Shown here one piece after another: positions 27,788-37,578 of a DNA stretch of 64,000 bases. Under the pieces are notes generated by a model. That model saw only the letters and a program-made list of their open reading frames with translations, was not told where the DNA came from and ran no database searches. This DNA comes from Rhodococcoides corynebacterioides NBRC 14404 (GTDB lineage Bacteria; Actinomycetota; Actinomycetes; Mycobacteriales; Mycobacteriaceae). The first letter of the stretch is position 1. Every line of letters starts with the position of its first letter. The translations under genes and the position numbers were made by a program. The stretch lies in contig NZ_BCWV01000005.1 of NCBI RefSeq assembly GCF_001894765.1, forward strand, positions 62,001 through 126,000. The letters are read 5' to 3'.

Positions 27788-29035
27788 ATGGCCGACACCA
27801 CCACCCTCACCGACACCGCGCCCGAGCCCGCCGAGCAGGGACGCGGCCTGCTCTCCCGGCTGTACACCGGCACCGGAGCGTTCGACATCATCGGTCGTCG
27901 CCGGCTCTGGTACATCGTCACCGGCGTCATCGTCGCGGTCTCGCTGCTCTCGATTCTCGTCCGCGGCTTCACCCTCGGCATCGACTTCGAGGGCGGCACC
28001 CGCGTGCAGTTCCCCGCGGCCGACGGGGTCGAGACCTCCCAGGTCGAGCAGATCTACACCGACACCCTCGGGGCGGATCCCGTGGCCGTGCAGACGGTGG
28101 GGTCCGGCGCCGGAGCCACCATCCAGATCCGTTCCGAGACACTCGACGCCGGGCAGGCCTCATCCCTCCAGACCGCACTCTTCGACGCCTTCGCGCCGCA
28201 GAACTCTGCGGGCGAGGCCACGCCGGACGCCGTGACGTTCACCGACGTCAGCGAGACGTGGGGCTCGCAGATCACCGAGAAAGCACTGATCGCACTCGCG
28301 GTCTTCCTGGTGCTGGTGAGCATCTACATCGCGATCCGGTACGAACGCGACATGGCGATCGCCGGCATCACGGCGCTCTTCTTCGACATCCTGGTGACCG
28401 CCGGCGTCTACTCCCTCGTGGGTTTCGAGGTGACACCGGCCACGGTCATCGGCCTGCTCACCATTCTCGGCTTCTCGCTCTACGACTCCGTCGTGGTGTT
28501 CGACAAGGTCGAGGAGAACACCCGCGGCATCCTGCATCTGAACCGGCGCACCTACGCAGAACAGGCCAACCTCGCCGTCAATCAGACCCTCATGCGCTCG
28601 ATCAACACCACCGTGATCAGCGTGCTGCCGGTCCTCGCTCTCATGGTGATCGCCGTCTGGCTTCTCGGCGTGGGCACTCTCAAGGATCTCGCGCTGGTGC
28701 AGCTGGTCGGCATCATCGTGGGCGCGTACTCGTCGATCTTCTTCGCGACGCCGCTGGTGGTCTCGCTCAAGGAACGGTGGGGACCGGTCGCCGCCCACAC
28801 CCGCAAGGTGCACGCGAAGCGAGCCGAGGCGGCCGAGCGCCGCGCAGCCTCGTCGGGCGACGCCGCCCCCTCGGGTGCCGTGTCGGTCACGAAGGACCGG
28901 CCGGAATCCGCGGCCGGGCCGCGCGCGGGCGCGAGGAGCGGCGCCGATGGGCCTCGCGCGGGCGCGCGGAGCGGCGCCGATGGGCCTCGCGCGGGCGCGA
29001 GGCCGACGGGCAAGCGGGCCAAGAAGAGGCGCTGA
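27788..29035 (+). CDS. secF: Protein translocase subunit SecF
   Basis: A 415-residue SecF with six membrane helices. FTLGIDFEGGTRVQF is the F1 motif, and LLTILGFSLYDSVVVFDKV and MRSINTTVISVLPVLALM are the F4/F5-type motifs. It works with SecD and YajC. The cytoplasmic C-terminal tail (from about residue 335) is Ala/Arg/Gly-rich and contains a 33-bp minisatellite encoding an 11-residue unit (GPRAGARSGAD) two and a half times, then a basic end (KRAKKRR). The stop is 1 bp before the start of the solute-binding lipoprotein gene. Confidence 0.95.
   Translation: MADTTTLTDTAPEPAEQGRGLLSRLYTGTGAFDIIGRRRLWYIVTGVIVAVSLLSILVRGFTLGIDFEGGTRVQFPAADGVETSQVEQIYTDTLGADPVAVQTVGSGAGATIQIRSETLDAGQASSLQTALFDAFAPQNSAGEATPDAVTFTDVSETWGSQITEKALIALAVFLVLVSIYIAIRYERDMAIAGITALFFDILVTAGVYSLVGFEVTPATVIGLLTILGFSLYDSVVVFDKVEENTRGILHLNRRTYAEQANLAVNQTLMRSINTTVISVLPVLALMVIAVWLLGVGTLKDLALVQLVGIIVGAYSSIFFATPLVVSLKERWGPVAAHTRKVHAKRAEAAERRAASSGDAAPSGAVSVTKDRPESAAGPRAGARSGADGPRAGARSGADGPRAGARPTGKRAKKRR
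28916..29002 (+). repeat. 33-bp minisatellite in the secF tail
   Basis: Two full copies (28916-28948 and 28949-28981) and a partial third encode GPRAGARSGAD, GPRAGARSGAD and GPRAGAR. The copies differ at single bases. It extends the Arg-rich cytoplasmic tail of SecF. Confidence 0.88.
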
Positions 29036-29036
29036 C

Positions 29037-30728
29037 ATGACGCGCGGAACGACACGCCTGGTCGCCGGCGCCGCCACGGTCCTCGTCGCGGTGTCCGCGG
29101 CGGCCTGCAGCACCGAGAAGGATCGCGTCCCGTCCATCGGCTACGCCGTGAACGGGCCGATCACCACCTACAACGCAGGCACCACCGAGGGCGCGTACTC
29201 CGCGGCGCGGCAGGCCTTCTCCCGCGTCCTCCCGGGTTTCACCATGGTCGGGCCCGGGGGAACGGCGGTCGCGGACACCGACATCGGCACCGTCACCGAG
29301 GTGCCGGGTCAGCAACAGGTCCTGACCTACGCGTTCGCCCCGGCCGCCGTCTGGTCCGACGGGGTCCCCATGACGTGTGACGACCTCGTGCTCGCCTGGG
29401 CCGCGCGGCGCGGGAACACCGAGACGTCGGCTACCGCGTTCGACGCTGCCGAGACCGCCGGGTACACCGACATCGAACGCATCGACTGCGTGCCCTCGCA
29501 GAAGGAGGCCACGGTCACCTTCCGCGCCGACCGACCTCTCGTCGACCGCGAATCCCTGTTCGGCCCCGGCACCATCCTCCCGGCGCACGTCGCCGCCCGG
29601 ACCGCGGGTGTTCCGGACGTCACCTCGACCCTCGCGGGCGGCGACCCCGACGCCGTCGGTCGCCTCGCCGAGGCATGGAACAGCGGATGGACCCTGCCCA
29701 CCGGCGCGGTCGACCCGGCAGTCTTCGCTGCGTCCGGTCCGTTCCGCGTCGAATCGTTCTCCGCGGACGACGGCCTGGTCCTCGTGCCCAACGACGCGTG
29801 GTGGGGCGTGCCGCCCCAGACCGACCGGGTCGTGGTCTGGCCGTCCGGGATCGATCTGGCCGCGAAGGCGAGCACCGGGGACGTCGAGGTCGCGGACCTG
29901 CTCGGCGGCGCTGCGGTGCCCGACGGGTTCGCCGCGGCCGCCCAGCCGAGCTTCGGCGTCGAACAGTTGATCTTCGCGACGTCCGGGGTCTTCGTCGACC
30001 CGGCCGCTCGCCGCGCCGTCGCGTCGTGCGTTCCCCGCACGGCGTTGTTCGACGCCCACGGACACCCCGGCTACGAGGCCGAGACCGGCCGCGGATCCGG
30101 AGTCGTCGACAGCCGGGTCATGCTGCCCGGCACGCTGCCGTACCGCAGCGTCGCCTCGGTGGCGGCCGACCGCTACCGCACCACCGACGTCGCCGCCGTG
30201 ACCGCCGGTCTCGCACAGGCCGGGCTCACCGAGCCCACGGTGCGCATCGGCTACCGCGGACCCGACGCGCGTCGGGCCGCGATCGTCGCCGACATCGCGG
30301 CCGCGTGCGGACCGCTGGGGATCGACGTCGTCGATGCCTCCTCGGACACCCTCTCGCCGCTCGCCCTGCGCGCCGGGGAGGTCGACGTGCTGCTCGCCGG
30401 CACTGCCGGCGGGTTCGGCCCGACCGGCACCGCGACGCCCGGGTCCGCCCGGACTGCACTGCTCGGCGGTCAGAACGTGAACCTCGGCGGATACGCGAAC
30501 GGGCGCGTCGACGAGCTGGTGACTCGTCTCGCCGTGGACGGCTCGGACGCCACGGCGCTGTCGGCCGGAACGGACGTCGAGCGGATCCTCTGGGACGACC
30601 TGCCGACGTTGCCGTTGTGGAACGTGCCCGTCGTCACCGCGACGGCGTCCGGCATGCGTGGGGTCGACGCCAATCCGAGCGTCGCCGGAGCAGGATGGAA
30701 CATGGACAAGTGGGTCTTCGTCCGATGA
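29037..30728 (+). CDS. Extracellular solute-binding lipoprotein (SBP_bac_5 family)
   Basis: A 563-residue lipoprotein. The signal peptide ends in the lipobox SAAAC, then a peptide/nickel-type solute-binding fold follows: VLTYAFAPAAVWSDGVPMTCDDLVLAWAARRG is the family's early block, and a C-terminal lobe ends FVR. The family binds oligopeptides or other solutes for ABC import. No permease or ATPase gene is adjacent, so it may serve a distant transporter or have a structural role. The order secD-secF-lipoprotein-apt-rel is the same as Rv2587c-Rv2583c. It overlaps apt by 4 bp (ATGA). Confidence 0.88.
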   Translation: MTRGTTRLVAGAATVLVAVSAAACSTEKDRVPSIGYAVNGPITTYNAGTTEGAYSAARQAFSRVLPGFTMVGPGGTAVADTDIGTVTEVPGQQQVLTYAFAPAAVWSDGVPMTCDDLVLAWAARRGNTETSATAFDAAETAGYTDIERIDCVPSQKEATVTFRADRPLVDRESLFGPGTILPAHVAARTAGVPDVTSTLAGGDPDAVGRLAEAWNSGWTLPTGAVDPAVFAASGPFRVESFSADDGLVLVPNDAWWGVPPQTDRVVVWPSGIDLAAKASTGDVEVADLLGGAAVPDGFAAAAQPSFGVEQLIFATSGVFVDPAARRAVASCVPRTALFDAHGHPGYEAETGRGSGVVDSRVMLPGTLPYRSVASVAADRYRTTDVAAVTAGLAQAGLTEPTVRIGYRGPDARRAAIVADIAAACGPLGIDVVDASSDTLSPLALRAGEVDVLLAGTAGGFGPTGTATPGSARTALLGGQNVNLGGYANGRVDELVTRLAVDGSDATALSAGTDVERILWDDLPTLPLWNVPVVTATASGMRGVDANPSVAGAGWNMDKWVFVR

Positions 30729-31267
30729 GTGACGCTGCCGTCTCGCCCGCCGGTCTCGCGGTGGAACGTCTCACCCGGTGGGCCGACGACTTCCCGACGC
30801 CCGGCGTCCGGTTCGCCGATCTCACCCCGGTGTTCGCGGACGCGGAGGGATTGCGCCTCGTCATCGACGCGCTGGCGGAAGCCGGTCGCGACGCCGACGT
30901 GGTCGCCGGGATCGACGCACGCGGTTTCCTCCTGGGAGCCGGGGTGGCGCTGGCGCTGGACACGGGGGTGATCGCCGTCCGGAAGGCGGGCAAGCTGCCA
31001 CCGCCCGTCCATCGGCAGTCGTATGCGCTCGAGTACGGCACCGCCGAACTCGAGATCTCGGCCGACGGCATCGCCCTGGCCGGGCGTCGTGTGCTCGTCG
31101 TCGACGACGTGCTCGCCACCGGTGGAACACTGGAAGCAGCAGCGGAACTGCTCACCCGGTGCGGCGCCGAGGTGGTGGGCGCGGCCGTGGTTCTCGAGGT
31201 GGAAGCTCTGGGCGGCCGGACGCGTTGGAACCACGGACCGCTCACCGCACTGGGCTCCGTCCAGTGA
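30725..31267 (+). CDS. apt: Adenine phosphoribosyltransferase
   Basis: A 180-residue type I phosphoribosyltransferase. WADDFPTPGVRFADLTPVF is the APRT N-terminal block (usually DFPKPGI.F.D), GIDARGFLLGAGVAL follows, and the PRPP loop is VLVVDDVLATGGTLEAA. It salvages adenine to AMP. The ATG overlaps the lipoprotein stop by 4 bp. It is followed by rel after 45 bp. A TAGGCT box at 31276-31281 may give rel its own promoter. Confidence 0.95.
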   Translation: MSDAAVSPAGLAVERLTRWADDFPTPGVRFADLTPVFADAEGLRLVIDALAEAGRDADVVAGIDARGFLLGAGVALALDTGVIAVRKAGKLPPPVHRQSYALEYGTAELEISADGIALAGRRVLVVDDVLATGGTLEAAAELLTRCGAEVVGAAVVLEVEALGGRTRWNHGPLTALGSVQ

Positions 31268-31312
31268 GTTCCGTCTAGGCTGAGCGGGCCGGAACTGCGG
31301 GAGGTGCTCGAG

Positions 31313-33727
31313 ATGACGCGCTACATCGGACAAACGCCGACGGACGCCGAGCCCGAGGCTGTCCCGGACACGCCCGTCGCGACGGAGCAGGACCGCGTGG
31401 ACGCCGACGCACCCGCTGCGACACCGGCCGAGACCTCGCAGGCACCGGCGCCGCAGGCGCCGACCCCGCAGGCGCCGTCGTCCGCCTCGCGGCGAGTCCG
31501 CGCCCGGCTCGCCCGTCGTATCACCGCGCAGCGCAGCACGGCGGTCAAGACCGTCCTCGAGCCGCTGGCCGGGACGCACCGCACGCTGTACCCGAAGGCG
31601 GACCTCGGACTGCTCCAGCGCGCCTACGACGTGGCCGAGGAACGTCACGCCTCGCAGATGCGCAAGTCCGGGGACCCGTACATCACGCACCCGCTGGCCG
31701 TCGCCAACATCCTCGCGGAACTGGGGATGGACACCACGACCCTGGTGGCGGCACTCCTGCACGACACCGTCGAGGACACGGGCTACTCCCTCGACCAACT
31801 GCGCGCCGAGTTCGGCGACGAGGTCGCCCACCTCGTCGACGGCGTCACCAAGCTCGACAAGGTGGCTCTGGGCACCGCGGCCGAGGGCGAGACCATCCGC
31901 AAGATGATCATCGCGATGGCTCGTGACCCGAGAGTGCTGGTCATCAAGGTCGCCGACCGGTTGCACAACATGCGGACCATGCGTTTCCTCCCGCCGGAGA
32001 AGCAGGCGCGCAAGGCCAAGGAGACGCTCGAGGTCATCGCGCCACTGGCCCACCGCCTCGGCATGGCGACCGTCAAGTGGGAGCTCGAGGACCTCGCGTT
32101 CGCGATCCTGCACCCCAAGAAGTACGACGAGATCGTGCGGCTCGTCGCCGACCGCGCCCCCTCGCGCGACACCTACCTGGCGAAGGTGCGGGCCGAGATC
32201 AACAGCACGCTCGCGGCGTCGCGCATCGGCGCCGTCGTCGAGGGTCGCCCCAAGCACTACTGGTCGATCTACCAGAAGATGATCGTCAAGGGCCGCGACT
32301 TCGACGACATCCACGACCTGGTCGGCGTCCGCGTCCTCTGCGACGAGATCCGCGACTGTTACGCGGCCGTCGGCGTCGTGCACTCGTTGTGGCAGCCGAT
32401 GGCCGGACGGTTCAAGGACTACATCGCGCAGCCGCGCTACGGCGTCTACCAGTCGCTGCACACCACCGTGGTGGGTCCGGAGGGCAAGCCCCTCGAGGTG
32501 CAGATCCGCACGCGGGACATGCACCGCACGGCGGAGTTCGGCATCGCGGCCCACTGGCGGTACAAGGAGACCCGCGGCAAGCACTCCGGCGACGCCGCCG
32601 AGGTCGACGACATGGCGTGGATGCGTCAGCTGCTCGACTGGCAACGTGAGGCGGCCGACCCGGGGGAGTTCCTGGAGTCGTTGCGCTACGACCTGGCGGT
32701 GAAGGAGATCTTCGTCTTCACCCCCAAGGGCGACGTGGTCACTCTGCCGGCCGGCTCGTGTCCGGTGGACTTCGCGTACGCCGTCCACACCGAGGTCGGA
32801 CACCGCTGCATCGGGGCCCGGGTCAACGGTCGGCTGGTTGCGCTCGAGCGGCGGCTCGAGAACGGCGAAGTCGTGGAGGTCTTCACCTCGAAGGCACCCA
32901 CGGCGGGTCCGAGCCGGGACTGGCAGACGTTCGTCGCGTCTCCGCGGGCGAAGACGAAGATCCGCCAGTGGTTCGCCAAGGAACGGCGTGAGGAAGCCCT
33001 CGACGCCGGCAAGGATGCCATCGCAAAGGAAGTGCGACGCGGCGGACTTCCGTTGCAGCGCTTGATGAACGGCGAATCCATGTCGGCCATCGCGCACGAG
33101 CTCCGGTACGTCGACGTCTCCGCGCTCTACACCGCGGTGGGGGAGAACCACGTCTCCGCACAGCACGTCGTGCAGCGGTTGGTGGCGCATCTCGGCGGCG
33201 TCGGCGACGTCGAGGAGGAACTGGCCGAGCGGTCGACGCCGTCGACCATCCCCACCCGGCCACGCCGCGTCGGCGACGCGGGCGTCCTGGTGGCCGGGGC
33301 GGACGGTGTGGTGGCCAAGCTCGCCAAGTGCTGCACGCCGGTCCCGGGCGACGACATTCTGGGGTTCGTCACGCGCGGCGGTTCCGTCAGCGTCCACCGC
33401 ACGGACTGCACCAACGCCACCTCGCTGCAGCAGCAGTCCGAACGGCTCATCGAGGTGGAGTGGGCGCCGTCGCCGTCCTCGGTGTTCCTGGTCGCCATTC
33501 AGATCGAGGCGCTCGATCGGCATCGCTTGCTGTCCGACGTCACCAAGGCCCTGGCGGACGAGAAGGTCAACATTCTCTCGGCGTCGGTCACCACCTCCGG
33601 TGATCGGGTGGCGATCTCGAAGTTCACGTTCGAGATGGGCGACCCCAAGCATCTGGGGCACGTGCTCAACGTCGTCCGCAACGTCGAGGGCGTCTACGAC
33701 GTCTACCGACTGACGTCGGCGGCGTGA
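31313..33727 (+). CDS. rel: Bifunctional (p)ppGpp synthetase/hydrolase (RSH)
   Basis: An 804-residue long RSH enzyme. It has an HD hydrolase domain ([20 protein letters not shown] and LLHDTVEDT, ~115-160), a synthetase domain ([38 protein letters not shown]), a TGS domain ([16 protein letters not shown]), a zinc-finger-like [13 protein letters not shown] and a C-terminal ACT domain ([20 protein letters not shown]). It is almost identical in the core to mycobacterial Rel. The N-terminal ~70 residues form a Pro/Ala-rich extension. ATG 31313 is chosen with GGGAGG 8 bp upstream. It controls the stringent response. Confidence 0.96.
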   Translation: MTRYIGQTPTDAEPEAVPDTPVATEQDRVDADAPAATPAETSQAPAPQAPTPQAPSSASRRVRARLARRITAQRSTAVKTVLEPLAGTHRTLYPKADLGLLQRAYDVAEERHASQMRKSGDPYITHPLAVANILAELGMDTTTLVAALLHDTVEDTGYSLDQLRAEFGDEVAHLVDGVTKLDKVALGTAAEGETIRKMIIAMARDPRVLVIKVADRLHNMRTMRFLPPEKQARKAKETLEVIAPLAHRLGMATVKWELEDLAFAILHPKKYDEIVRLVADRAPSRDTYLAKVRAEINSTLAASRIGAVVEGRPKHYWSIYQKMIVKGRDFDDIHDLVGVRVLCDEIRDCYAAVGVVHSLWQPMAGRFKDYIAQPRYGVYQSLHTTVVGPEGKPLEVQIRTRDMHRTAEFGIAAHWRYKETRGKHSGDAAEVDDMAWMRQLLDWQREAADPGEFLESLRYDLAVKEIFVFTPKGDVVTLPAGSCPVDFAYAVHTEVGHRCIGARVNGRLVALERRLENGEVVEVFTSKAPTAGPSRDWQTFVASPRAKTKIRQWFAKERREEALDAGKDAIAKEVRRGGLPLQRLMNGESMSAIAHELRYVDVSALYTAVGENHVSAQHVVQRLVAHLGGVGDVEEELAERSTPSTIPTRPRRVGDAGVLVAGADGVVAKLAKCCTPVPGDDILGFVTRGGSVSVHRTDCTNATSLQQQSERLIEVEWAPSPSSVFLVAIQIEALDRHRLLSDVTKALADEKVNILSASVTTSGDRVAISKFTFEMGDPKHLGHVLNVVRNVEGVYDVYRLTSAA

Positions 33728-33846
33728 CCGACCAGCAAGCCAGGTTCTCGGTCGCGCCGGCCGACCCCGCCGCGGCATGGTGCTGCGGCCGGGACGACGC
33801 CGGCGATCGAGCCGTGGTGGGTCCGCTGGTGCTGACGGCGGGGTAG
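33724..33846 (+). CDS. Possible 40-residue protein overlapping the rel stop
   Basis: A GTG overlaps the rel stop codon (GTGA) and opens a 40-codon frame ending in TAG at 33846, just before the convergent ppiB gene. The peptide (starting [19 protein letters not shown]) has two adjacent Cys and no known motif. The overlap type is the same as in the coupled genes of this window, which is the only argument for it being real. It may also be chance. Confidence 0.3.
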   Translation: MTDQQARFSVAPADPAAAWCCGRDDAGDRAVVGPLVLTAG

Positions 33847-33853
33847 CTCGGCC

Positions 33854-34720
33854 TCAGACCAGGTCGAGTTGCACGGTGTTCAGCGTCGTGGCGGCCGCGG
33901 GCGGGCCGTCCTGGCCGCCGCCCTCGACACCGGCCGCCGCGACCTTGTCCAGCGTCGCGAGCCCCGTCTCGTCGATGGTGCCGAAGACGGTGTAGTTCGG
34001 CGGCAACTGGGAGTCTCCGTAGACCAGGAAGAACTGGCTGCCGTTGGTGTCGGCGCCGGCGTTGGCCATGGCGATCGTGCCGCGCGGGTAGAGCACGGGC
34101 GACTGCAGGCCGGCGGGATCGTCGCCGTACTGATCGGTGGGGAACTCGTTGGCGTACTGGTAGCCGGGACCACCGGTGCCGGTGCCCGTGGGGTCACCGC
34201 ACTGCAGCACCTTCAGGCTGTCCGCGGTGGTGAGTCGGTGGCAGGTGGTCCCGTCGAAGTACTGCTGCCCCGCGAGCGAGGCGAAGCTGTTCACCGTGCA
34301 GGGGGACTCGGTGGCGTTCAGCGACAGCCCGATGTTGCCCTGCGTGGTCTCCATGCTGACGCTGACGTTCTCGTCCGTCGTGGGAACGTTCTCCGTCTGC
34401 GGCGGGGTGTTGGGCTTCGCGGCCTGGCCTGCTGTCGGATACGCGCAGCTCACGGTCTCCGCCAGCGGGGTGGACCGACCGGCGGGCAGCTGGCCCTCGG
34501 GCGTCGGGGCGGACGAGGTCTCGGCGGCCTGCGTGGTGGCGTCGTCTCCGCCGCGCGTCACCCCCACCGCGACGGCGATGCCACCGAGGACGACGACCGC
34601 CGCCACGGCGATCCCGGCGATCGTGGTCTGCTTGCGGCGGCGGGCGCGGGCGGCGCGATTGGCCAGCTGGCGGTCGAGCTTGCGCTTGGCGGCTTCACGA
34701 CGCTGTTCGTTGGTCGGCAC
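33854..34720 (-). CDS. ppiB: Membrane-anchored cyclophilin-type peptidyl-prolyl isomerase
   Basis: A 288-residue protein. A short basic cytoplasmic start (VPTNEQRREAAKRKL), one membrane helix (TIAGIAVAAVVVLGGIAVAVGV, ~29-50), a Thr/Pro-rich linker and then a cyclophilin domain with TTCHRLTTADSLKVLQCGDP (active-site Arg), GTIAMANAGADTNGSQFFLVY and TVFGTIDETGLATLDKVA. It would assist folding outside the membrane. GTG at 34720 matches the start motif of the mycobacterial homologue (Rv2582). Longer upstream frames are non-homologous. It is divergent from the MBL gene. Confidence 0.93.
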   Translation of the reverse strand: MPTNEQRREAAKRKLDRQLANRAARARRRKQTTIAGIAVAAVVVLGGIAVAVGVTRGGDDATTQAAETSSAPTPEGQLPAGRSTPLAETVSCAYPTAGQAAKPNTPPQTENVPTTDENVSVSMETTQGNIGLSLNATESPCTVNSFASLAGQQYFDGTTCHRLTTADSLKVLQCGDPTGTGTGGPGYQYANEFPTDQYGDDPAGLQSPVLYPRGTIAMANAGADTNGSQFFLVYGDSQLPPNYTVFGTIDETGLATLDKVAAAGVEGGGQDGPPAAATTLNTVQLDLV

Positions 34721-34853
34721 GAGGCGCGGTCCTACTCTCGTCTGGGGAACGGTCGGGGCAGCAAGAGTCTGCCAAACCCACCTGAGAAGAGCCCGAGGCG
34801 GTGCTGAGCCTAGAGTGGAACGACCTCCGTCGCCGACATCAGGAGTCCTGCTC

Positions 34854-35525
34854 GTGCGCGTCACCGGATTCCCCGCCGGTCTCTTCCAGACCAACTGCTA
34901 CGTCGTGGCCCTCGACGGGTCGAGCGACTGCCTCGTCGTCGATCCCGGTCAGGACGCGGCGGGTCCGCTGATCGATTTTCTCGCCGAGTCCGCGTTGACC
35001 CCGGCGGCGGTGCTGTTGACGCACGGGCACCTGGACCACATGTGGGATGCCACGCCGATCTGCGAGCGCTACGACGCTCCGCTGTACGTGCATCCGGGGG
35101 ACCGGCACCTGCTCACCGACCCGGCCGCGGGGATCGGGCCGACTCTGTCGCCGCTGATCGCGGGTGTGCAGTTCACCGAGCCGACCGTGGTGCACGAGCT
35201 CGAGCACGGCCGCGACGTCGAGGCGGCGGGTATCGCGGTGTCCGTCACGCACACCCCGGGTCATACGCAGGGATCGGTGGTCTTCGGGGTCGACGCCGGC
35301 TCTCAGCGCCTCGTGTTCTCGGGCGACACGCTCTTCGCCGGCTCCATCGGCCGCACCGATCTCCCAGGCGGTGATCACGGACAGTTGCTGCGGTCCATCG
35401 CGGACCGGCTCCTGCCGCTGGCCGACGACGTCGCCGTTCTGCCCGGGCACGGCGAGGCGACCAGCATCGGCGCCGAGCGCGCGGGGAACCCGTTCCTGAT
35501 CGGATTGCGGACCGAGCACGCGTGA
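34854..35525 (+). CDS. Metallo-beta-lactamase-fold hydrolase (glyoxalase II-like)
   Basis: A 223-residue MBL protein. The metal motif is [12 protein letters not shown] (~60), a second His is in [12 protein letters not shown] (~135), the bridging Asp is in [21 protein letters not shown] (~160) and the last His is in [12 protein letters not shown]. The block order fits glyoxalase II/persulfide dioxygenase-like thiolester hydrolases. GTG at 34854 has AGGAG 8 bp upstream. Its place between ppiB and hisS equals that of Rv2581c. The substrate is unknown; mycothiol-linked thioesters are a reasonable guess for this organism type. Confidence 0.9.
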   Translation: MRVTGFPAGLFQTNCYVVALDGSSDCLVVDPGQDAAGPLIDFLAESALTPAAVLLTHGHLDHMWDATPICERYDAPLYVHPGDRHLLTDPAAGIGPTLSPLIAGVQFTEPTVVHELEHGRDVEAAGIAVSVTHTPGHTQGSVVFGVDAGSQRLVFSGDTLFAGSIGRTDLPGGDHGQLLRSIADRLLPLADDVAVLPGHGEATSIGAERAGNPFLIGLRTEHA

Positions 35526-35541
35526 GCGTGAACCGTTCTCC

Positions 35542-35637
35542 GCGCCCCCGGCGCACCGCACCGACGCGCCCCCGGCGCACCGCACCGACGCGCCCCCGGC
35601 GCACCGCACCGACGCGCCCCCGGCACACCGCACCGAC
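35542..35637. repeat. 24-bp x 4 tandem repeat upstream of hisS
   Basis: Four contiguous 24-bp copies at 35542, 35566, 35590 and 35614 (unit beginning GCGCCCCCGGCGCACC and ending GCACCGAC). Copy 4 differs at one base. The array fills nearly the whole space between the MBL stop (35525) and the hisS ribosome-binding site (35641), so it would be in the hisS 5' leader if the genes are co-transcribed. Confidence 0.92.
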
Positions 35638-35649
35638 ACGAGGACACCG

Positions 35650-36930
35650 ATGAGCAAGAACGACCGGACCTTTGCCGCCCCGAAAGGCGTACCGGACTAC
35701 CTCCCCCCGGACTCGGCCACCTTCGTGGCCGTGCGCGACGGCCTCACCGCCGCGGCACGGGCCGCCGGCTACGGGCACGTCGAGTTGCCGGTGTTCGAGG
35801 ACACCGCCCTGTTCGCACGCGGCGTCGGCGAGTCGACCGATGTGGTCAGCAAGGAGATGTACACCTTCGCCGACAAGGGTGATCGCAGCGTCACTCTCCG
35901 GCCGGAGGGGACCGCGGGGGTCATGCGCGCGGTCATCGAGCACGGCCTCGACCGCGGGGCCCTGCCGGTGAAGGTCGCCTACTCGGGCCCGTTCTTCCGC
36001 TACGAACGGCCTCAGGCCGGCCGGTACCGCCAGCTGCAACAGGTCGGGGTGGAGGCGATCGGTGTCGACGACCCGGCGCTCGACGCCGAGGTCATCGCCG
36101 TGGCGGACGCGGGGTTCCGGAGCCTCGGACTCACCGGGTTCCGGCTCGAGGTCACCTCGCTGGGCGACGACACCTGCCGGCCGCAGTACCGAGAGCTGTT
36201 GCAGCAGTTCCTGTTCGACCTGCCGTTGGACGAGGAGACCCGTCGGCGGGCGGAGATCAATCCGCTGCGGGTGCTCGACGACAAGCGTCCGCACGTGCGC
36301 GAGATGACCGCCGATGCACCGCTCATGGTCGACCACCTGTCGGACTCCGCGCGCGAGCACTTCGACACCGTGCTCGCCCACCTCGACGCGATGGGTGTCC
36401 CGTACACGCGGAACCCGCGCATGGTGCGCGGGCTCGACTACTACACCAAGACCACCTTCGAATTCGTGCACGACGGCCTCGGTGCGCAGTCGGGCATCGG
36501 CGGCGGCGGCCGCTACGACGGGCTCATGGCCCAACTGGGCGGGCAACCGCTGTCCGGCATCGGGTTCGGCCTCGGCGTCGACCGCACGGTGCTCGCCCTC
36601 GCGGCGGAGGGCGTCACGCCGGTGGACACCGCCCGGTGCGAGGTCTACGGCGTGCCGCTCGGCAGCGAGGCGAAGGTGCGCCTGGCCGTGCTCGCGCAGC
36701 GACTCCGCGCGACCGGAGTGTCGGTCGATCTGGCCTACGGCGACCGCGGAATGAAGAGCGCGATGAAGGGTGCCGACCGGTCCGGCGCACGGGTCGCGCT
36801 CGTCCTCGGCGACCGCGACATCGAGGCCGACGAGGTCGGAGTGAAGAACCTCGCCACCGGGGAGCAGGAGGCCGTTCCGACCACGGACGTCGTCGCCCGC
36901 GTGACGGCCCTGCTCGGCCGAGGCGCCTGA
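35650..36930 (+). CDS. hisS: Histidine--tRNA ligase
   Basis: A 426-residue class II synthetase. Motif 1 is in the opening [20 protein letters not shown]. Motif 2 is [17 protein letters not shown], the histidine-specific [13 protein letters not shown] follows, and motif 3 is [15 protein letters not shown]. The C-terminal anticodon-binding domain follows from ~335. The ATG at 35650 has AGGA ~6 bp upstream. Its leader contains the four 24-bp repeats. In M. tuberculosis hisS also follows the MBL gene (Rv2580c, Rv2581c). Confidence 0.97.
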   Translation: MSKNDRTFAAPKGVPDYLPPDSATFVAVRDGLTAAARAAGYGHVELPVFEDTALFARGVGESTDVVSKEMYTFADKGDRSVTLRPEGTAGVMRAVIEHGLDRGALPVKVAYSGPFFRYERPQAGRYRQLQQVGVEAIGVDDPALDAEVIAVADAGFRSLGLTGFRLEVTSLGDDTCRPQYRELLQQFLFDLPLDEETRRRAEINPLRVLDDKRPHVREMTADAPLMVDHLSDSAREHFDTVLAHLDAMGVPYTRNPRMVRGLDYYTKTTFEFVHDGLGAQSGIGGGGRYDGLMAQLGGQPLSGIGFGLGVDRTVLALAAEGVTPVDTARCEVYGVPLGSEAKVRLAVLAQRLRATGVSVDLAYGDRGMKSAMKGADRSGARVALVLGDRDIEADEVGVKNLATGEQEAVPTTDVVARVTALLGRGA

Positions 36931-36935
36931 GCGCC

Positions 36936-37562
36936 GTGCCGGACCGGAGCGCGGTCGCCCTCGACCTGGTGCCGCCCGAGTTGATCCTGCCGCGTCTGCG
37001 GGTCGCCGCCGGCATCTTCGCGGGATTCGGGCTCGTGCTCGGGCTCGTCGCGGCGATCCTGCTGACCCCGGAGGTCGGTCTCGCGCTGGCGCTCGCCCTC
37101 GTCGCATCGGCGGTGTGGGCGGTGATCTCCGGTGGCCGTCGACGGCTGTGGATCGACCACGGCGTGGTCTCCCGGCGTGGGGCGCTGCGCACCCGGCGGG
37201 TGAACGTCACCGACGCGACGACCGTGGAACTGGTGGTCCGGGTCGCTCGGGTCAGTCAGGTGGTGCTGCGGGTGGGCGACGACGGCACCACGGTGACGGT
37301 GCCCCTCGCGCTCTACACCGGCGACAGCGGACGCGAACTGGGGCCGGTGGCCCTCCGCGCGATCGCCGACGCGTTGGCGCGGTCCTCGACGGCCCCCGCG
37401 GTCGCGATGGCGTCGGTGCTGATCACGCAACTGCGCGCCGAGGCCCGCGACGCCGGAGCCGCCGAGCGGCCGTTGCATCGCGCCGTCGGTGTCATCGAGC
37501 GGGCCGGCCGTACCCCGCTCGGAACCCTCACCGACGCCGAGGTCGCTCGTCTCGTCGACTGA
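36936..37562 (+). CDS. Membrane protein of unknown function with PH-like region
   Basis: A 208-residue protein I do not recognise. Two adjacent membrane helices at ~25-66 (FAGFGLVLGLVAAILL and LALALALVASAVWAV) are followed by a short beta-rich stretch (RLWIDHGVVSRRGALRTRRVNV and VVLRVGDDGTTVTVPLALYT) that looks like a bacterial PH-domain fold, and a helical end. The GTG is 5 bp after the hisS stop, so it is probably co-transcribed with hisS. It is convergent with the DUF3237 gene. It could be a membrane scaffold, but nothing specific is visible. Confidence 0.75.
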   Translation: MPDRSAVALDLVPPELILPRLRVAAGIFAGFGLVLGLVAAILLTPEVGLALALALVASAVWAVISGGRRRLWIDHGVVSRRGALRTRRVNVTDATTVELVVRVARVSQVVLRVGDDGTTVTVPLALYTGDSGRELGPVALRAIADALARSSTAPAVAMASVLITQLRAEARDAGAAERPLHRAVGVIERAGRTPLGTLTDAEVARLVD

Positions 37563-37578
37563 CCCACCGCGACCGACC

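Noticed and set aside
30470-33778. 1102-codon minus-strand frame opposite the lipoprotein, apt and rel genes
   Set aside because: It is a codon-bias shadow of three confirmed genes, with Arg/Asp/Val-rich low-information sequence.
33854-34894. Longer ppiB start (346 residues)
   Set aside because: The extra N-terminal residues overlap the divergent MBL gene's leader and are not homologous; the GTG at 34720 begins the conserved VPTNEQRR motif.
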